DNA from: Umbilicaria muhlenbergii | Taxonomy: Eukaryota; Ascomycota; Lecanoromycetes; Umbilicariales; Umbilicariaceae | Reading direction: 5' to 3' | NCBI GenBank assembly: GCA_000611775.1 | Contig: KK106986.1 | Location: 1,440,147-1,504,146, forward strand | DNA: 64,000 nucleotides | Shown: one piece after another, positions 1 through 11,989 of the stretch | Layout: each line of letters starts with the position of its first letter | How positions within the stretch are numbered: the first letter of the stretch is position 1 | Translations under genes and position numbers: made by a program | Notes under the pieces: model-generated | Database searches by the model: none | What the model saw: only the letters and a program-made list of their open reading frames with translations | Told to the model about the DNA's origin: nothing

Positions 1-1060
1 TTAATGTTAAAAGTGAGGCTCAATTGTTCTGTTGATAATTGACATAATTTTATAAGTACTGTTTCAGCATGTTATTCTGCTGTTCAGTCTGCTCATCAAT
101 TTGTGAATGAAAGGCAGTGCTCAACTGATGGTCAATCTTCAACGTGAACATCAAGTTGACTCAGAGTCACAAGGTAAAAACAGATCTGCAATCTGAAATT
201 AAAGCTTGAGTGACTTCATGCAGTTTAATAATCTCTCTCACAAAGGCCTCTGTGAGTTGATCAGCAGTTCAGTCCTTTCTGGCTGAAATATAATGTGCCA
301 TCTTTGAGAATTTACACATCATCATCAGTATGACATCATACACACCCTCATAAGCATGGCTCTCTGAAAGGTCAGTTATGAAGTTTAAAATGAGTACCTC
401 TCAGGGTTCCTTCAGGATAAGTATGAGCTGTAATAATTTAAATTATCTTTCATGAATGACTCTGACTCTCTGACAGACAAGGCAAGAATTGCAGTATTTC
501 TGAATTTGCTTCTGCATGTTCAGTCAGTAGTACTTTGCATGTATTAAAGTAAAGATTTTCTCTGTCATGAGGTGACTTGCAAGTGATTCATCATGATGCT
601 TCTTAATAATCCTAAGTTGTAATGACTCTGCATGAGGTATATAAAGCACTGAGTTAAAGTATAGAAGGTCATCTCTTCATGATTAAAGTGAGTGAGAACC
701 TGACATTCTTGAATTGACTTCATGAGCAGTGATCTGTTTCAGCATATGCTTCATGAGGGGATCAATCCGCAAGAATTCAGGTAACATTTCAATGAGAGAG
801 ATGTCAACCTCTTCATAAGGTCCTTCATTCAAAACAGCCTCAGAGGCCTGTTTTCATTGATTTCACTGCCAGGGACTCATTGTGCCTGCAATTAATACCT
901 CATGAAGGTGTACCTCCTGAGTCAATAAGTCATTCTTAAGCTTAACTGAAATCAGAGCTACTGTCAGGAACAGCACCTGTTGCAACATTAAAGCATTCTC
1001 AGTCTGATCCTCTTGTTCTGCTTCATGTTGATGATCAGGTCTCCGTGAAGGGCTGTTAAC
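1..1060 (-). pseudogene. G1a integrase relic (Ty3/gypsy pol, C-terminal part)
   Basis: Reading the minus strand gives integrase text broken by stops. An H2C2-type segment (CNSCLVCQR) lies near 485-515. The core start NFITDLSES lies near 355-390, followed by SKMAHYISARKD near 270-310. The RNase H to integrase linker runs at about 900-1,060 in an open frame containing SRRPDHQHEAEQED. In an active element this enzyme would insert the cDNA into the host chromosome. The rest of the catalytic core and the 3' LTR lie left of the window. The element reads right to left and continues into RNase H/RT at 1,061-2,580. Stops are TGA and TAA; no full-length frame survives. Confidence 0.85.
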
Positions 1061-2580
1061 AGAATTCAGATTTCCCTTTCAATAAGTGATAACAAAATCA
1101 TAAGCTGATAAAATCAACACTCATTGAACCTGTCTTCACAAGAGCTTATGAGTAGTCATAAAGCTTCACAAGCTTGAATGATCTGATAGCACCTCAACTG
1201 AATGAGTGAATCCTTCTAAATAGTGCTGTTAATGATGAAAACTCTCAACTATCATGAGCAGTTCTCCATCATGAGTTTCATACTTTCATTTCACGGGTAT
1301 CATCTTTCATGAGAAATAGGCTGTAACTCTTCACTCATCAAGATGTTTTTGTAAGAGAATGCTTGAGATCACATACCCTGAGGCATCTGTTTCAAGCTGT
1401 ATTGATAATGTGATGTTGAAATGCTGCAGGAATGAAGCAGTAGTGAAAGCCTGCACAAGAACCTTAAAGACAGTCTGTGCCTTCAAAGACAGGAAGCCTG
1501 CCCTCTGTGAGATCAGCTCCTTGTTTGATTTTGCATTAAACTCTTTAGTGATCTCTGTGAGAGGTGCAGTGATATGTGAGAAGCCCTGTATGAACCTTTG
1601 ATAGAAGTTCATGAAGCTCAGAAATGTTTGCACTTCATGCACACTTTCTGACTCTGATCAGTTGACAATGATGAATATGTGATTCATCTTCATTTCAACC
1701 CCCGTATCTGTGATAACGTATCCCAAGAAAGGCACACGCTTCACATTAAACAGGCATTTAAAAAGCTTTGTGAACAACTCTGTCATGAGCAGAGCTTTCA
1801 AGACAATCTGAACATGCTGTTCATGCTGACTCTCTTTCATTGAGTAAATCAGTATATAATTCAAAAATAAAATCATGAAGATGTATAAATGTTCATGAAG
1901 GACTTCATGAATATAAGACTGAAAACTCACGGAAGCATTGATAAGCTCAAAAGACATAATCAAGTATTCATACAGTTCATACCTAGTACAAAAGGCTGTC
2001 TTTCACTCATCACTCTCACATATGTGAATGCAATAGTAGGCGTTTTTGACATCAATCTTTGTAAAGATCTGAGCGTCACAGACATGATTCATGATCTCAT
2101 TAATCAGTGATAGAGGATATCAGTTCTTTTGAGTAATAGCATTTAACCTCTGATAGTTCATGCAGAGCTGCAAGCCTTCATCACTCTTAAGTGCAAAGAG
2201 CACTGACGCTCTCATGAAAGATCATGACAGCTGGATAAACTCATTTGCAAGGTTGATATTCAAATACTCTCATAGTACAGTCAACTCCTTCATGAAAAGG
2301 TTGTACATAGAGTCAAAAGGTGATGTTGTCTCCTTCAGCAGGTTAATTGAGTGATCTTCTTTATGATGAAGAGGCAGAGTTTTCACCTGAGTTTCTGAAA
2401 AGACCTTCATGAGGCTCTTGTAGGCTTCAGAAATCAGGTTCATGAAGCTTTTCAGTTCATTAAGATCTACCACCTGTAATCTCTGCATCATGTAGTTCAC
2501 CTTAAGGTCTCTGAGTTTTCTTGTGAGGCCTTTTATGATGATCTTTTTCAGTAATGAAGTCATTAAAGAGTCTCCTGCAT
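1061..2580 (-). pseudogene. G1a reverse transcriptase and RNase H relic
   Basis: Several minus-strand open pieces form one degraded pol. Positions 2,270-2,563 hold the region just before RT (KLRDLKVNYM, then YNLFMKELTVL, like the usual YNLSEKEL block). Positions 1,658-2,080 hold RT fingers/palm: DE-stop-KTAF, then EYLIMSFELINASVSFQ, then FLNYILIYS in place of the catalytic YLDDILIYS, so both aspartates are gone. Positions 1,061-1,642 hold the post-RT NFYQRFIQGFSHITAPL block and an RNase H LETDAS block. The active element copied its RNA into DNA. Here the active site is destroyed and frames are broken. A diverged second copy lies at 4,538-6,050. Confidence 0.9.
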
Positions 2581-3900
2581 CTGATCTTCACTGTACTGTA
2601 AGATTGATGAAGTCAACCTTCAGATTATTTCATCATAATCATGATAATTCTAAGATTACTGACATCTTTAAGTCAGCAGAGGTAAAAGGTTCACAAGTCT
2701 GTTTTCAGACTCTGAAAGAGTCCTGAACCTCTATCACTTCATGATAAATAAAATAAGTCCGCAAGGTATCTCCTTCAACATGATGAAGCAGTAACACCTT
2801 AAAGATTGAAGATAAGCCCTTCACAATATCCTTGTGAAGGAGATTGAGGTCATTAACACTGTTAAGAACAGCTGAAAGTGATCTTCCTGCAAGATGTACT
2901 GTGAGTCATAATCATGTCTTCATCTTAGAGAACACACTCTTCTCTGATCTTGACTTCATGATGATCTTCACAGCAGCCTCAGAGACTGCTGTGACACAAT
3001 TACTGTTGTTAACTGAACCAGTTGACAGAGTCCTGCCCTCAGTGTTGTTTGACTTCTTCTTAAGACAGTTCAGTTCTTTATGTTCATGCTTGTCACAGTA
3101 GTTGCAGTCTCTGTCAAAGAACACTCCTCATGAGAGTTCTGAATTGTGTGGTGTAGTGGTGATGAATGTTGTAGGTTTGTGATCCTTTCACTTCATGATG
3201 TTCACAGAAGTGCTTCCACTGAAGTCACTATTCACAGTTGTTGCTCATGAGTGAGTTTCAGTCCTGATGCTGAGACGGAGTTTCTTCATGAGTGTAATCA
3301 AATCTTCATGAGAGTTTGAAAACACAGAGTGTCCATGAATCTTTTGCTTCATAACATGATTCAGGCTCTTGAAGAAGATCATTAACTGAATTTAATGATA
3401 ATCCTTCACTTCATTTCTTATTTAAGTCAGAAGTTCATCTGACCTGTGAAGGTACTCATCATCAGATTCACTGCTTAACTTGTGATAATTCATTTAATTC
3501 ATTCATGCATTATACACCTGGTTATCATGATCTTTTAAAAGAGACTTTAAAAAGTCTTTCTGATTTTCTCAGGTATCTTTCAAGCTTTTTTCTTCATGAT
3601 GTGTGACTCATCACTTTATAATTTTGTAGTTCAGATATTGATCTGACTCTTCAAGGCGGAGCTCCGCGGGAAGGTGCTCAATTTGATGTACATACTGCTG
3701 AAAGTGAGGGTAGTCCTTTGTACGGTAAAAGTCTTCATCTTTGACTCACTTTTCATAGCAGGCGCATTTTGAAGTTGAAGATAAATTTGATGTAAACTGT
3801 CTGTGAGCTTTAAGCTCAGCCTGCCTAGTACGTTCCTTCTCACTCATGAGTTGAATCTTCACAAGTTGAATTTTGATATTCATCATGATGAACTCCTCAG
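2581..3900 (-). pseudogene. G1a gag and protease relic
   Basis: Minus-strand gag of the same element. A complete CCHC zinc knuckle (CNYCDKHEHKELNC, spacing CX2CX4HX4C) sits near 3,062-3,108 within an open piece at 2,912-3,124. Upstream capsid-like sequence is open at 3,631-3,843 and otherwise broken. The protease should lie between the knuckle and RT (about 2,580-2,900), but I could not recognise its DTG/DSG motif. Positions 3,655-3,680 keep an unusually GC-rich patch that its copy G1b has lost, useful for reading the mutation process. Confidence 0.75.
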
Positions 3901-4532
3901 AGAATGTAGGAGTGACGTGTCACAACTAAGAATTAAGAATGATAAAATCATCATTAACTGTTGCTTGCAAAGTTTCTGAAGTGATTTGTGAAACTGTTGC
4001 AGAGGCTGATTGAGGAGCTCATGAGCTTTCAGTCATTCTTGCTGAACAGCATCCTTACAATGAATTGAAGCAATAAAACTGTAAGAGTACTATCATGAGG
4101 TAATATCTTAACTAAGGAATTATGAAGCTATGTGACAATAATGACTTAAGCTTATAGTTGATGGTTCACAATAGTATGGTATTGCTAGTAGGTAGAGAAT
4201 TATTGTTAAAAAAGAAAGTGAAACATGTTTTAACCTCATAATATATTCCTTCTGAAGTTAGCCTGCCTGAGGAAGATCTCATGAAGCAGTCACCTCAGTG
4301 AAGCTGCCTTCATGAGGTGTTCATTACTGAATCACATCTTCACAAGATGTCACCAATGATGTTAACTCCTTTGACCACTTTCACAAAGTGCCAGGAGTGA
4401 TGTCTATTGGCTGAGCTCCCTCATGAGGTTGATTCACTAGTGAAAGTTACCTTTGCAAGACTGCATCATTATTAAGCATAATCTTTTCTATTCTGAACTA
4501 GCACCTGGTGAGTTCTGTACATCAGATGCTCA
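3901..4532 (-). mobile_element. G1a leader / LTR-like noncoding region
   Basis: No coding signal. The stretch follows the gag start (which faces left) and is repeated after gag in G1b (7,381-8,165). This is where a 5' LTR and leader of a minus-strand element should be, but I could not define LTR ends or a target duplication. Confidence 0.4.
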
Positions 4533-4537
4533 CAATA

Positions 4538-6050
4538 AAATTCAGATTTTCCTTTCAATAAATGATAACAAAATCATAAGTTGATAAAGTCAACACTCAT
4601 TAAACCTGTCTTCATGAGAGCTTATGAGTAGTCATGAAGCTTCACAAGCTTGAATGATCTGATAACACCTCAACTGAATGAGTGAATCCTTCTAAATAGT
4701 GTCATCAATGATGAAAACTCTCAACTATCATGAGCAGCTCTTCATCATGAGTTTCATACTTTTATTTCATGAGTATCATCTTTCATGAGAAGTAGGCTGT
4801 AACTCTTCACTCATCAAAGTGCTTTTGTGAGAAAATGTTTAAAATCACATACCCTGAGGCATCTGTTTCAAGCTGTATTGATAATGCAATGTTGAAATGC
4901 TGCAGGAATGAAGTGATAGTGAAAGCTCACATAAGAACTTTAAAAGCAGTCTGCATCTTTAAAGACAGAAAGCCTGCCCTTCATGAGATCAACTTTTTAT
5001 TTGATTTTGCATTAAACCCTTTAATGATCTTCATGAGAGGTGCAGCAATACATGAGAAGCTCTGTATGAACCTTTAATAAAAGTTCATGAAGCTCAGAAA
5101 TGTTTACACTTCATGTACACTTTCTAACTCTGATCAGTTGACAATGATGAATATGTGATTCATCTTCATTTCAACCTCTGTATCTGTGATAACATATCTC
5201 AAGAAGGGTACACGCTTCACATTAAATAAATATTTAAAAAGCTTTGTGAACAACTCTGTCATGAGCAGAGCTTTCAAGATAATCTGAACATGTTATTCAT
5301 GCTGACTCTCTTTCATTGAGTAAATCAGTATATCATTCAGGAATATAATCATGAAGATGTTTAAATATTCATGAAGAACTTTATGAATATAAGACTGAAA
5401 ACTTGCAGGAGCATTGATAAGCTCAAAAAGCATAATTAAATATTCATACAGCTTGTACTTAGTATGAAATGCTGTCTTTCACTCATCACCCTCACATATA
5501 CAGATGTGATAATAAGTGTTTTTAACATCAATCTTCATAAAGATCTGAGCATCACAGACATGATTCATGATCTCATTAATTAATGATAAAGAGTATCAGT
5601 TCTTTTAAGTAATAGTATTTAACCTTTGATAATTCATGCAGAGCTGCAAGCCTTCATCATTCTTAAATGCAAAAAGCACTGATGCTTTCATGAAAGATCA
5701 CAACAGCTGAATAAACTCATTCATGAAATTAATATTTAAATACTTCTGTAGTACAGTCAACTCCTTCATGAAAAAGTTGTACATAAGGTCAAAAAGTGAT
5801 GTTGTTTTCTTCAGCAGATTAATTGAGTAATCTTCTTTGCAATGAGAAGGCAGAGTTTTCACTTGAGTTTTTAAAAAAACCTTCATGAGGTTTTTATAAA
5901 CTTCAGAAATCAGGTTCATGAAGTTTTTTAATTCATTAAGATTTATCATCTGCAATCTCTGCATTATGTAGTTTATCTTAAGATCTTCAAGTTTTCTCAT
6001 GAAGTCTTTTATGATGATTTTTTTCAGTAATGAAGTTATTAAAGAGTTCT
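4538..6050 (-). pseudogene. G1b RT/RNase H relic (second copy)
   Basis: Copy of 1,061-2,580 in the same order. The pre-RT block is open at 5,698-6,000. RT follows to the left with DE-stop-KTAF at about 5,480. The RNase H block at 4,805-5,120 is interrupted by stops. It is more AT-rich than G1a and lacks the integrase, ending at about 4,535 immediately beside the G1a leader. It cannot encode a working enzyme. Confidence 0.85.
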
Positions 6051-7380
6051 CTGCATTTAATCTTCACTGTACTGTAAGATTAATAAAGTCAACCTTCAGA
6101 TTATTCTGTTGTAATCACAGTAATCCTAAGATCACTGACATCTTTAAGTCAGCAGAGGTAAAAAATTCATGAGTTTATTTTTAAACTCTGAAAGAGTCCT
6201 GAACCTCTATTACTTCATGATAAACAGAATAAGTCTGCAAGGTATCTTCTTCAACATGATGAAGTAATAACATCTTAAAGATTGAAGATAAGCCCTTCAT
6301 AATATTCTTGTGAAGAAGATTGAGGTCATTAACATTATTAAGAACAGTTGAAAGTGATTTTTCTGCAAGATGTACTGTGAGTCATAATCATGTCTTCATC
6401 TTAAATGATGCACTCTTCTTTAATTTAAGCTTCATGATGACTTTCATGATAACTTTAAAGGCTGTCATGACATGATTGCTGCTGTTAATTAAATCAGTTG
6501 ACAGAGTTCTGCTCACAGTGTTGTTTAACTTCTTCTTAAGACAGTTCAGTTTCTTATGTTCATGCTTATCACAGTAATTGCAGTCTCTGTTAAAAAATGC
6601 TCCTCATGAGGGTTTTGAATCATGCAGTGTAGTGATAATAAATATTGTAAGTTTGTGATTCTTTTACTTCATGAAGTTCATAGAAGTGCTTTTGCTGAAG
6701 TCACTGTTCATGATTATTGCTCATAAGTGAGTTTCAGTCTTAATGCTGAGATGAAGTTTCTTCATGAGTGTAATCAAATCTTCATGAGAGTTTAAAAACA
6801 CAGAGTGTTCATGAATCTTCTGCTTTATAATGTGATTCAGGCCCTTGAAGAAGATTATTAATTGAATTTAATAATAATCCTTCACTTCATTTTTTATTTA
6901 AATCAGAAGTTCATCTGACCTGTGAAGATACTCATCATCAGATTCACTGCTTAACTTGTGATAATTCATTTAATTCATTCATGTGTTATACACCTGATTA
7001 TCATGATTTTTTAAAAAAGACTTTAAAAAGTTCTTTTAACTTTCTTAAATATCTTTCAAGCCCTTTTCTTCACAATGTGTGATTCATCATTTCATGATTT
7101 TATAGTTCAGATAATGATCTGACTCTTTAAGGTGAAGCTTCATGAGAAGGTGCTTAATTTGATGTACATACTGCTGAAAGTGAGGATAATTCTTCATATG
7201 ATAAAGATCTTCATCTTTGACTCACTTTTCATAGCAGGCGTGTTTTGAAGTTGAAGATAAATTTGATGTAAACTGTTTATAAGTTTTAAGCTCAATCTGC
7301 CTGATACATTTCTTCTCACTCATGAGTTGAATCTTTGCAAGTTGAATTCTGATATTCATCATGAGGGACTCCTCAGAGAA
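6051..7380 (-). pseudogene. G1b gag relic
   Basis: Copy of the G1a gag. The CCHC knuckle (CNYCDKHEHKKLNC) is still readable near 6,538-6,588. The remainder is broken by stops. The GC-rich patch of G1a at 3,655-3,680 corresponds here to about 7,130-7,155 and has lost every CpG. Confidence 0.75.
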
Positions 7381-8165
7381 TGTAGAAGTGATGTGTCATG
7401 ATTGAAAGTTAAAAATGATAAGATCATCTTGAACTGTTGCTTGTGAAGTTTCTGAAACAGTTAATGAAATTATTGTGAAGGCTGTTTGAGGAGCTTATGA
7501 GTTTTTAATCATTCTTGCTGAATAGTGTTCTTACAATGAATTGAAGCAATAAAACTGTAAGCATATTATCATGAGGTAATATCTTAACTAAGGAATTATG
7601 AAACTATGTGACAATAATGACTTAAACTTATAGTTGATGATTCACAATAATATGATATTGCTAATAGGTAGAGAATTATTATTAAAAAAGAAAATGAGAC
7701 ATGCTTTAACCTCATAATATATCTCTTCTGAAGTTAATCAGTTTGAGGAAGATCTCATGAAGCAGTCACTTCAATGAAGTTGTCTTCATGAGGTATTCAT
7801 TATTGAATCACATCTTTATGAGATGTCATCAATGATGTCAACTCCTTTAATCATTTTCATGAAGTGCTGAGAGTGATATTCATTAATTAAGCTCTCTTGT
7901 GAAGTTAATCTGCATGAAGCAGTCACCTCAATGAAGCTGCTTTTGCAAGATGCTCATTGTTGAATCTCATCTTCATGAGATGTCATCAATGATGTCAACT
8001 CCTTTAATCATTTTCATGAAGTGTCAGGAGTGACATTTATGACTGAGCTCTTTCATGAGGTTGATCTGCTAATGAAAGTTATCTTCATAAGGCTGCATCA
8101 TTATTAAATATAATTTTTCCTATTCTGAACTAGCACCTGATGAGTTTCATACACTGAATGCTCAC
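7381..8165 (-). mobile_element. G1b leader with internal ~160-bp duplication
   Basis: Noncoding stretch matching 3,901-4,532. A block at about 7,734-7,903 is repeated at about 7,904-8,058: both contain the run from a GAAGCAGTCAC block through GATGTCAACTCCTTTAATC. G1a has this block once, so the duplication is private to G1b. The similarity to G1a stops at about 8,165, where sequence of another family (G5) begins. Confidence 0.6.
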
Positions 8166-8167
8166 AT

Positions 8168-9647
8168 TTGTGAATCATGAATTTAAGAAATTCCTTGTAT
8201 AATCACTGTTGATTAACAGTCTGACTGAGTGACTCTTTACTTTAACTCAGACATGAAAGTTGCTCATGTTTTTTATGATAATGATTTCTTTAGTAACTGC
8301 TTCTTCTGAAGACTTTAAATTAAGCATCTTCAGAGACCTCTGACCTGAAGGGCCTCCTAGTTTTTTGAACTAAATGAGAGAAATCTCAGATTTTCTCTCA
8401 TGTACTTGAAGTCCTTTGAGTCAACTTTCTTGTCTAAATATTGTATTGAATTCAGCTTCAAGTATTCACTTCAGAGTTCTTAAATCTTCATTCATAACTT
8501 TCTTGAGATATATGCTCTGTTAAAGGTAACATACCCTCCTTTGATGATGAATTTTAAACCTTTTGATGATGTTTCTTTAAGTATGTTTTTATAATTCATA
8601 TCCTTGATTTCATTTTTCTGAGTGAATGCATTTTTAATTATTCATAGAATTTGTTCCTGTAACAGATTTACATGATTTTCATAATTTTCAGAAGATTTTT
8701 TCATCACTTTAAATACTTCTTCATAAGTCTTCAATCACTGTTCTTTATGAGTGAATGCTTAAATGTCATCATCCTTTTTAATGAGCTTCTTTGAATCTTT
8801 AAAGTTTATTATCTTCATGAAGTCTTCCTCCTCATTAAATGAGGGCATCATTTCATCACTGTTAATATAATTATCTTTCTGATTAAACTGTTTCTGTTAA
8901 TTTTGTTATCTTTTCAGACTCATAACTTGATCCTGATAAGAGATCATGACATATTCTCTTGTCTTCTTCAGTTGATGTGAAAATCATTCAGAGTCATCTT
9001 TATCACTTTGATGTGTGTGACAGTCATCATTATAACATGCTGTTTAAAACATAACTTTGTGATTGTCCTTCTTTTTTACCTCTTATGTGACAGCATATAT
9101 CTTCCTCAGTTGAATAATCTTTTCAGAGGTTCAACAGTCTCAGGCAAAGTGTCTTGACTTTTCATAATTATAGCAATTATTTCTGCATGATTTCTCTTTC
9201 TTTTCTGAGCTTTTCTTTCATTGAAAATAATTTACTCAAGTAACTGCATCAATTTTCATAAGTTGAGGCTCATAATAGAGTTTGTCATTATACTGATGTT
9301 CATGATTCTTTTCAGCTCTTCATGATACAAAAATCTTGTGACTCTTCTTTAAGCTTCACTCATAAACTCAGTTGTTGATGATGATTGATCATTCAATCAT
9401 TTCTGAGAGCATGACAGGGTGTTCAGTTTTAAAGATTTCATCTTTAATCATGTTCTTCAACCTCTTCTAATATTGCACTGTTAAAGCAATATTATCTCAA
9501 TTTATGTGTGATGTGAGTCTTTGAAAGTTCATGATGTAAGTCACAGCTGCTTCTTTCTGCTGAATATTATAAATTTCTCATTCTGTCATTCTCTCTTCAT
9601 TAACTGCTCTGAACATTATTTTTATCTGTTTCTTGAACTCCTTCATC
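8168..9647 (-). pseudogene. G5b gag and protease fragment
   Basis: This minus-strand stretch matches the gag/protease part of the complete element G5a (about 55,515-57,030). A protease-like block (INSDYTRNF, matching IDSDCTGNF in G5a) lies at about 8,180-8,215. A damaged zinc knuckle reads CYNYEKSRHFA-stop-DC near 9,130-9,175, with the second cysteine changed to tyrosine. Only this piece of the element is present; it abuts G1b on the left and the palindrome unit on the right, with no LTR. Confidence 0.75.
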
Positions 9648-9762
9648 TGCAATTTGGCAGCCCGCTCAAAAATAAGATTTTAATTAATAGTACTTTATGC
9701 GCTCAGAGCACTCTCTGAGCAGTAAATGAGCTCATACAAATCTTACACTTTAAATAAATAAT
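9642..9762. repeat. Direct repeat flanking the palindrome, copy 1
   Basis: Starts TTCATCTGCAATTTGGCAG and includes TTTATGCGCTCAGAGCACTC. Repeated at 11,238-11,355 with a few transitions. It leads straight into the left arm of the palindrome in both places. Confidence 0.7.
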
Positions 9763-11107
9763 ATACCTTCATGAATAATAAAAAACTTTTTATTGAAAAG
9801 TTTTAAATCTCTTTATTCTGTACACTTTACAAACTAAAGATTTCTTCATAAGTTTTAATTTGCAATAGTTATGAATTAAAAACCTTTTAACTAATTATAA
9901 ATATATTAGCATATTGAATAACTATTGCGCTTTTATACTTATAATATAACTTTCAGTTTATAAGTTGTAGAGAATAAGCTGTTTAAGAGTTGTCTTATAC
10001 AAAGTTTCTTTTTATGTGTTATTGTTGTTGAGTTATTCAAAAAGTCATTAAAAGTCAGTTTATTAATGTTGTGATTTTCATCACTGAAAGCTTGAAATCA
10101 ATGTAACTTTTTAACAACAACAGTTATAAAAAAACTTTAAGTTATAAAACTGTTAAATAGCTTCTTCTCTACAACTTATAAACTAAAAGTTATATCATAA
10201 GTATAAAAGCGCAATAGTTATTCAAAGTATGTGACTTTTTTTAAAAGATTTCTCGCTATTGAAAACTTGAATTAAATATAACTTAACAACAACAGCAGAT
10301 ATGAAGAAACTTTTAGTTTAACATTAATAAAAAATACTGTTTTTTATAACTTATGCATTAAAAGTTTCTTCATATCTGTTGAGGTGCAAAAGTTATTAAA
10401 GTGTGTAAATTTTTAAGTGATGAAAATCTTGAACTTCTTTAAATATTCAGAACTCAACACTTAAAAATTTACACACTTTAATAACTGTTGCACCTCAACA
10501 GATATGAAGAAACTTTCAATGCACAAGTTATAAAGAACAGTATTCTCTATGAATGATAAATTAAAAGTTTCTTCATAACTGCTATTGTTGTTAAGTTATA
10601 TTTAATTCAAGTTTTCAATAGCAAAAAATCTTTCAAAAAAAGTCACATACTTTGAATAACTATTGCACTTTTATACTTATAATATAACTTTCAGGTTATA
10701 AGTTGTAGAGAATAAGCTGTTTAAGAGTTTTCTTATACAAAGTTTCTTATTATGTGTTGTTGTTGTTGAGTTATTCAAAAAGTCATTAAAAGTCGGTTTA
10801 TTAATGTTGTGATTTTCATCACTGAAAGTTTAAAATCAATGTAACTTTTTAACAACAACAGTTATAAAAAAACTTTAAGTTATAAAACAGTTTAATAGCT
10901 TCTTCTCTACAACTTATAAACTGAAAGTTATATCATAAGTATAAAAGCGCAATAGTTATTCAATATGCTAATATATTTATAATTAGTTAAAAGTTTTTAA
11001 TTCATAACTATTGCAAATTAAAACTTATGAAGAAATCATTAGTTTGTAAAGTGTACAGAATAAAGAGATTTAAAACTTTTCAATAAAAAGTTTTTTATTA
11101 TTCATGA
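9763..11107. repeat. 1.35-kb near-perfect palindrome (foldback element)
   Basis: The right half is the reverse complement of the left half, centred near 10,436, with arms of about 650 bp and a loop of about 40 bp. For example, the block after TACCTTCATGAATAATAA at 9,763 returns inverted just before 11,107, and the block at 10,369-10,416 returns at about 10,456-10,515. Each arm is itself folded: 9,913-10,016 pairs with 10,108-10,226. There is no coding capacity. It could be a foldback/long-TIR transposon or an inverted duplication. Confidence 0.85.
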
Positions 11108-11237
11108 AGGTAACATATCTCATGGAGTAATGTCACACTATAAGCAACATCACACCCCCCCTGGGAAAAAAATCAGAATTTCATCAATTGAACTACAGAT
11201 TTCAATTTAAATAAACAGCTTTAAAGCTCTGCATTCA
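11108..11237 (-). other. Spacer with polypurine/LTR-start-like junction
   Basis: On the minus strand a purine run ending AGGGGGG is followed by TGTGATGTTGC (plus-strand 11,143-11,162). A purine tract next to a TG-starting LTR is how a gypsy 3' LTR begins. A similar plus-strand pyrimidine/ATCACAC block occurs at 18,220-18,250 inside G3. I could not find a matching LTR end, so this is only suggestive. Confidence 0.3.
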
Positions 11238-11818
11238 TCCGCAACTTGGCAGCCTGCTCAAAAATAAAGTTTTAGTTAATAGTACTTTATGCGCTCAGAG
11301 CACTCTCTGAGCAGGAAATGAGCTCATACAAATCTTACACTTTAAATAACTATTATACCTTCATGAATAATAAAAAACTTTTTATCAAAAAGTTTTAGAT
11401 CTCTTTATTCTGTACACTTTACAAACTAAAGATTTCTTCATAAGTTTAAATTTGCAATAGTTATGAATTAAAAAACTTTTAACTAATTATAAATATATTA
11501 GCATATTGAATAACTATTACGCTTTTATACTTATGATATAACTTTCAGTTTATAAGTTGTAGAGAATAAGCTGTTTAAGAGTTTTCTTATACAAACTTTC
11601 TTTTTATGTGTTGTTGTTGTTGAGTTATTCAAAAAGTCATTAAAAGTCTGTTTATTAATGTTGTAATTTTCGTCACTGAAAGTTTGAAATCAATGTAACT
11701 TTTAACAACAACAGTTATAAAAAAACTTTAAATTATAAAACTGTTTAATAGCTTCTTCTCTACAACTTATAAACTAAAAGTTATATCATAAGTATAAAAG
11801 CGCAATAATTATTAAGTG
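11238..11818. repeat. Partial second copy of the palindrome unit
   Basis: Repeats 9,642 to about 10,224 in the same orientation: flank, then left arm including its internal hairpin. It stops mid-arm at about 11,818 (after AAAGCGCAATAATTATT). The right arm is absent, so this is a truncated copy rather than a second full palindrome. Confidence 0.75.
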
Positions 11819-11989
11819 TATGCAGTCTAAGACTATGACACTGTGTAGTCTACATATGTGAGGTATTTATTACCTCAAGTCAGCTTGTTTTATCAATTTC
11901 TTTTGCAACTGTTATTGGTGTCAGAATTGCACATTTTTAAATATTTCTTTCAATATCTTCTCACTCTACTTCCTGATTTCCATCCTCAA

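Larger units (their letters stand above)
1058..8165. repeat. 3.48-kb direct repeat pair, G1a/G1b
   Basis: Positions about 1,058-4,532 and 4,535-8,165 are two copies of the same RNase H-to-leader segment in the same orientation, offset by about 3,476 bp throughout (for example 1,359 pairs with 4,835 and 4,261 with 7,738). The first copy continues into integrase; the second starts abruptly in the RNase H/integrase linker. Differences are almost all transitions, many of them TG against CA. Confidence 0.85.

Noticed and set aside
11143-11162. Pyrimidine/purine run as a transcription terminator
   Set aside because: This is eukaryotic DNA, and the run followed by a TG-starting word is better read as a polypurine tract/LTR junction.
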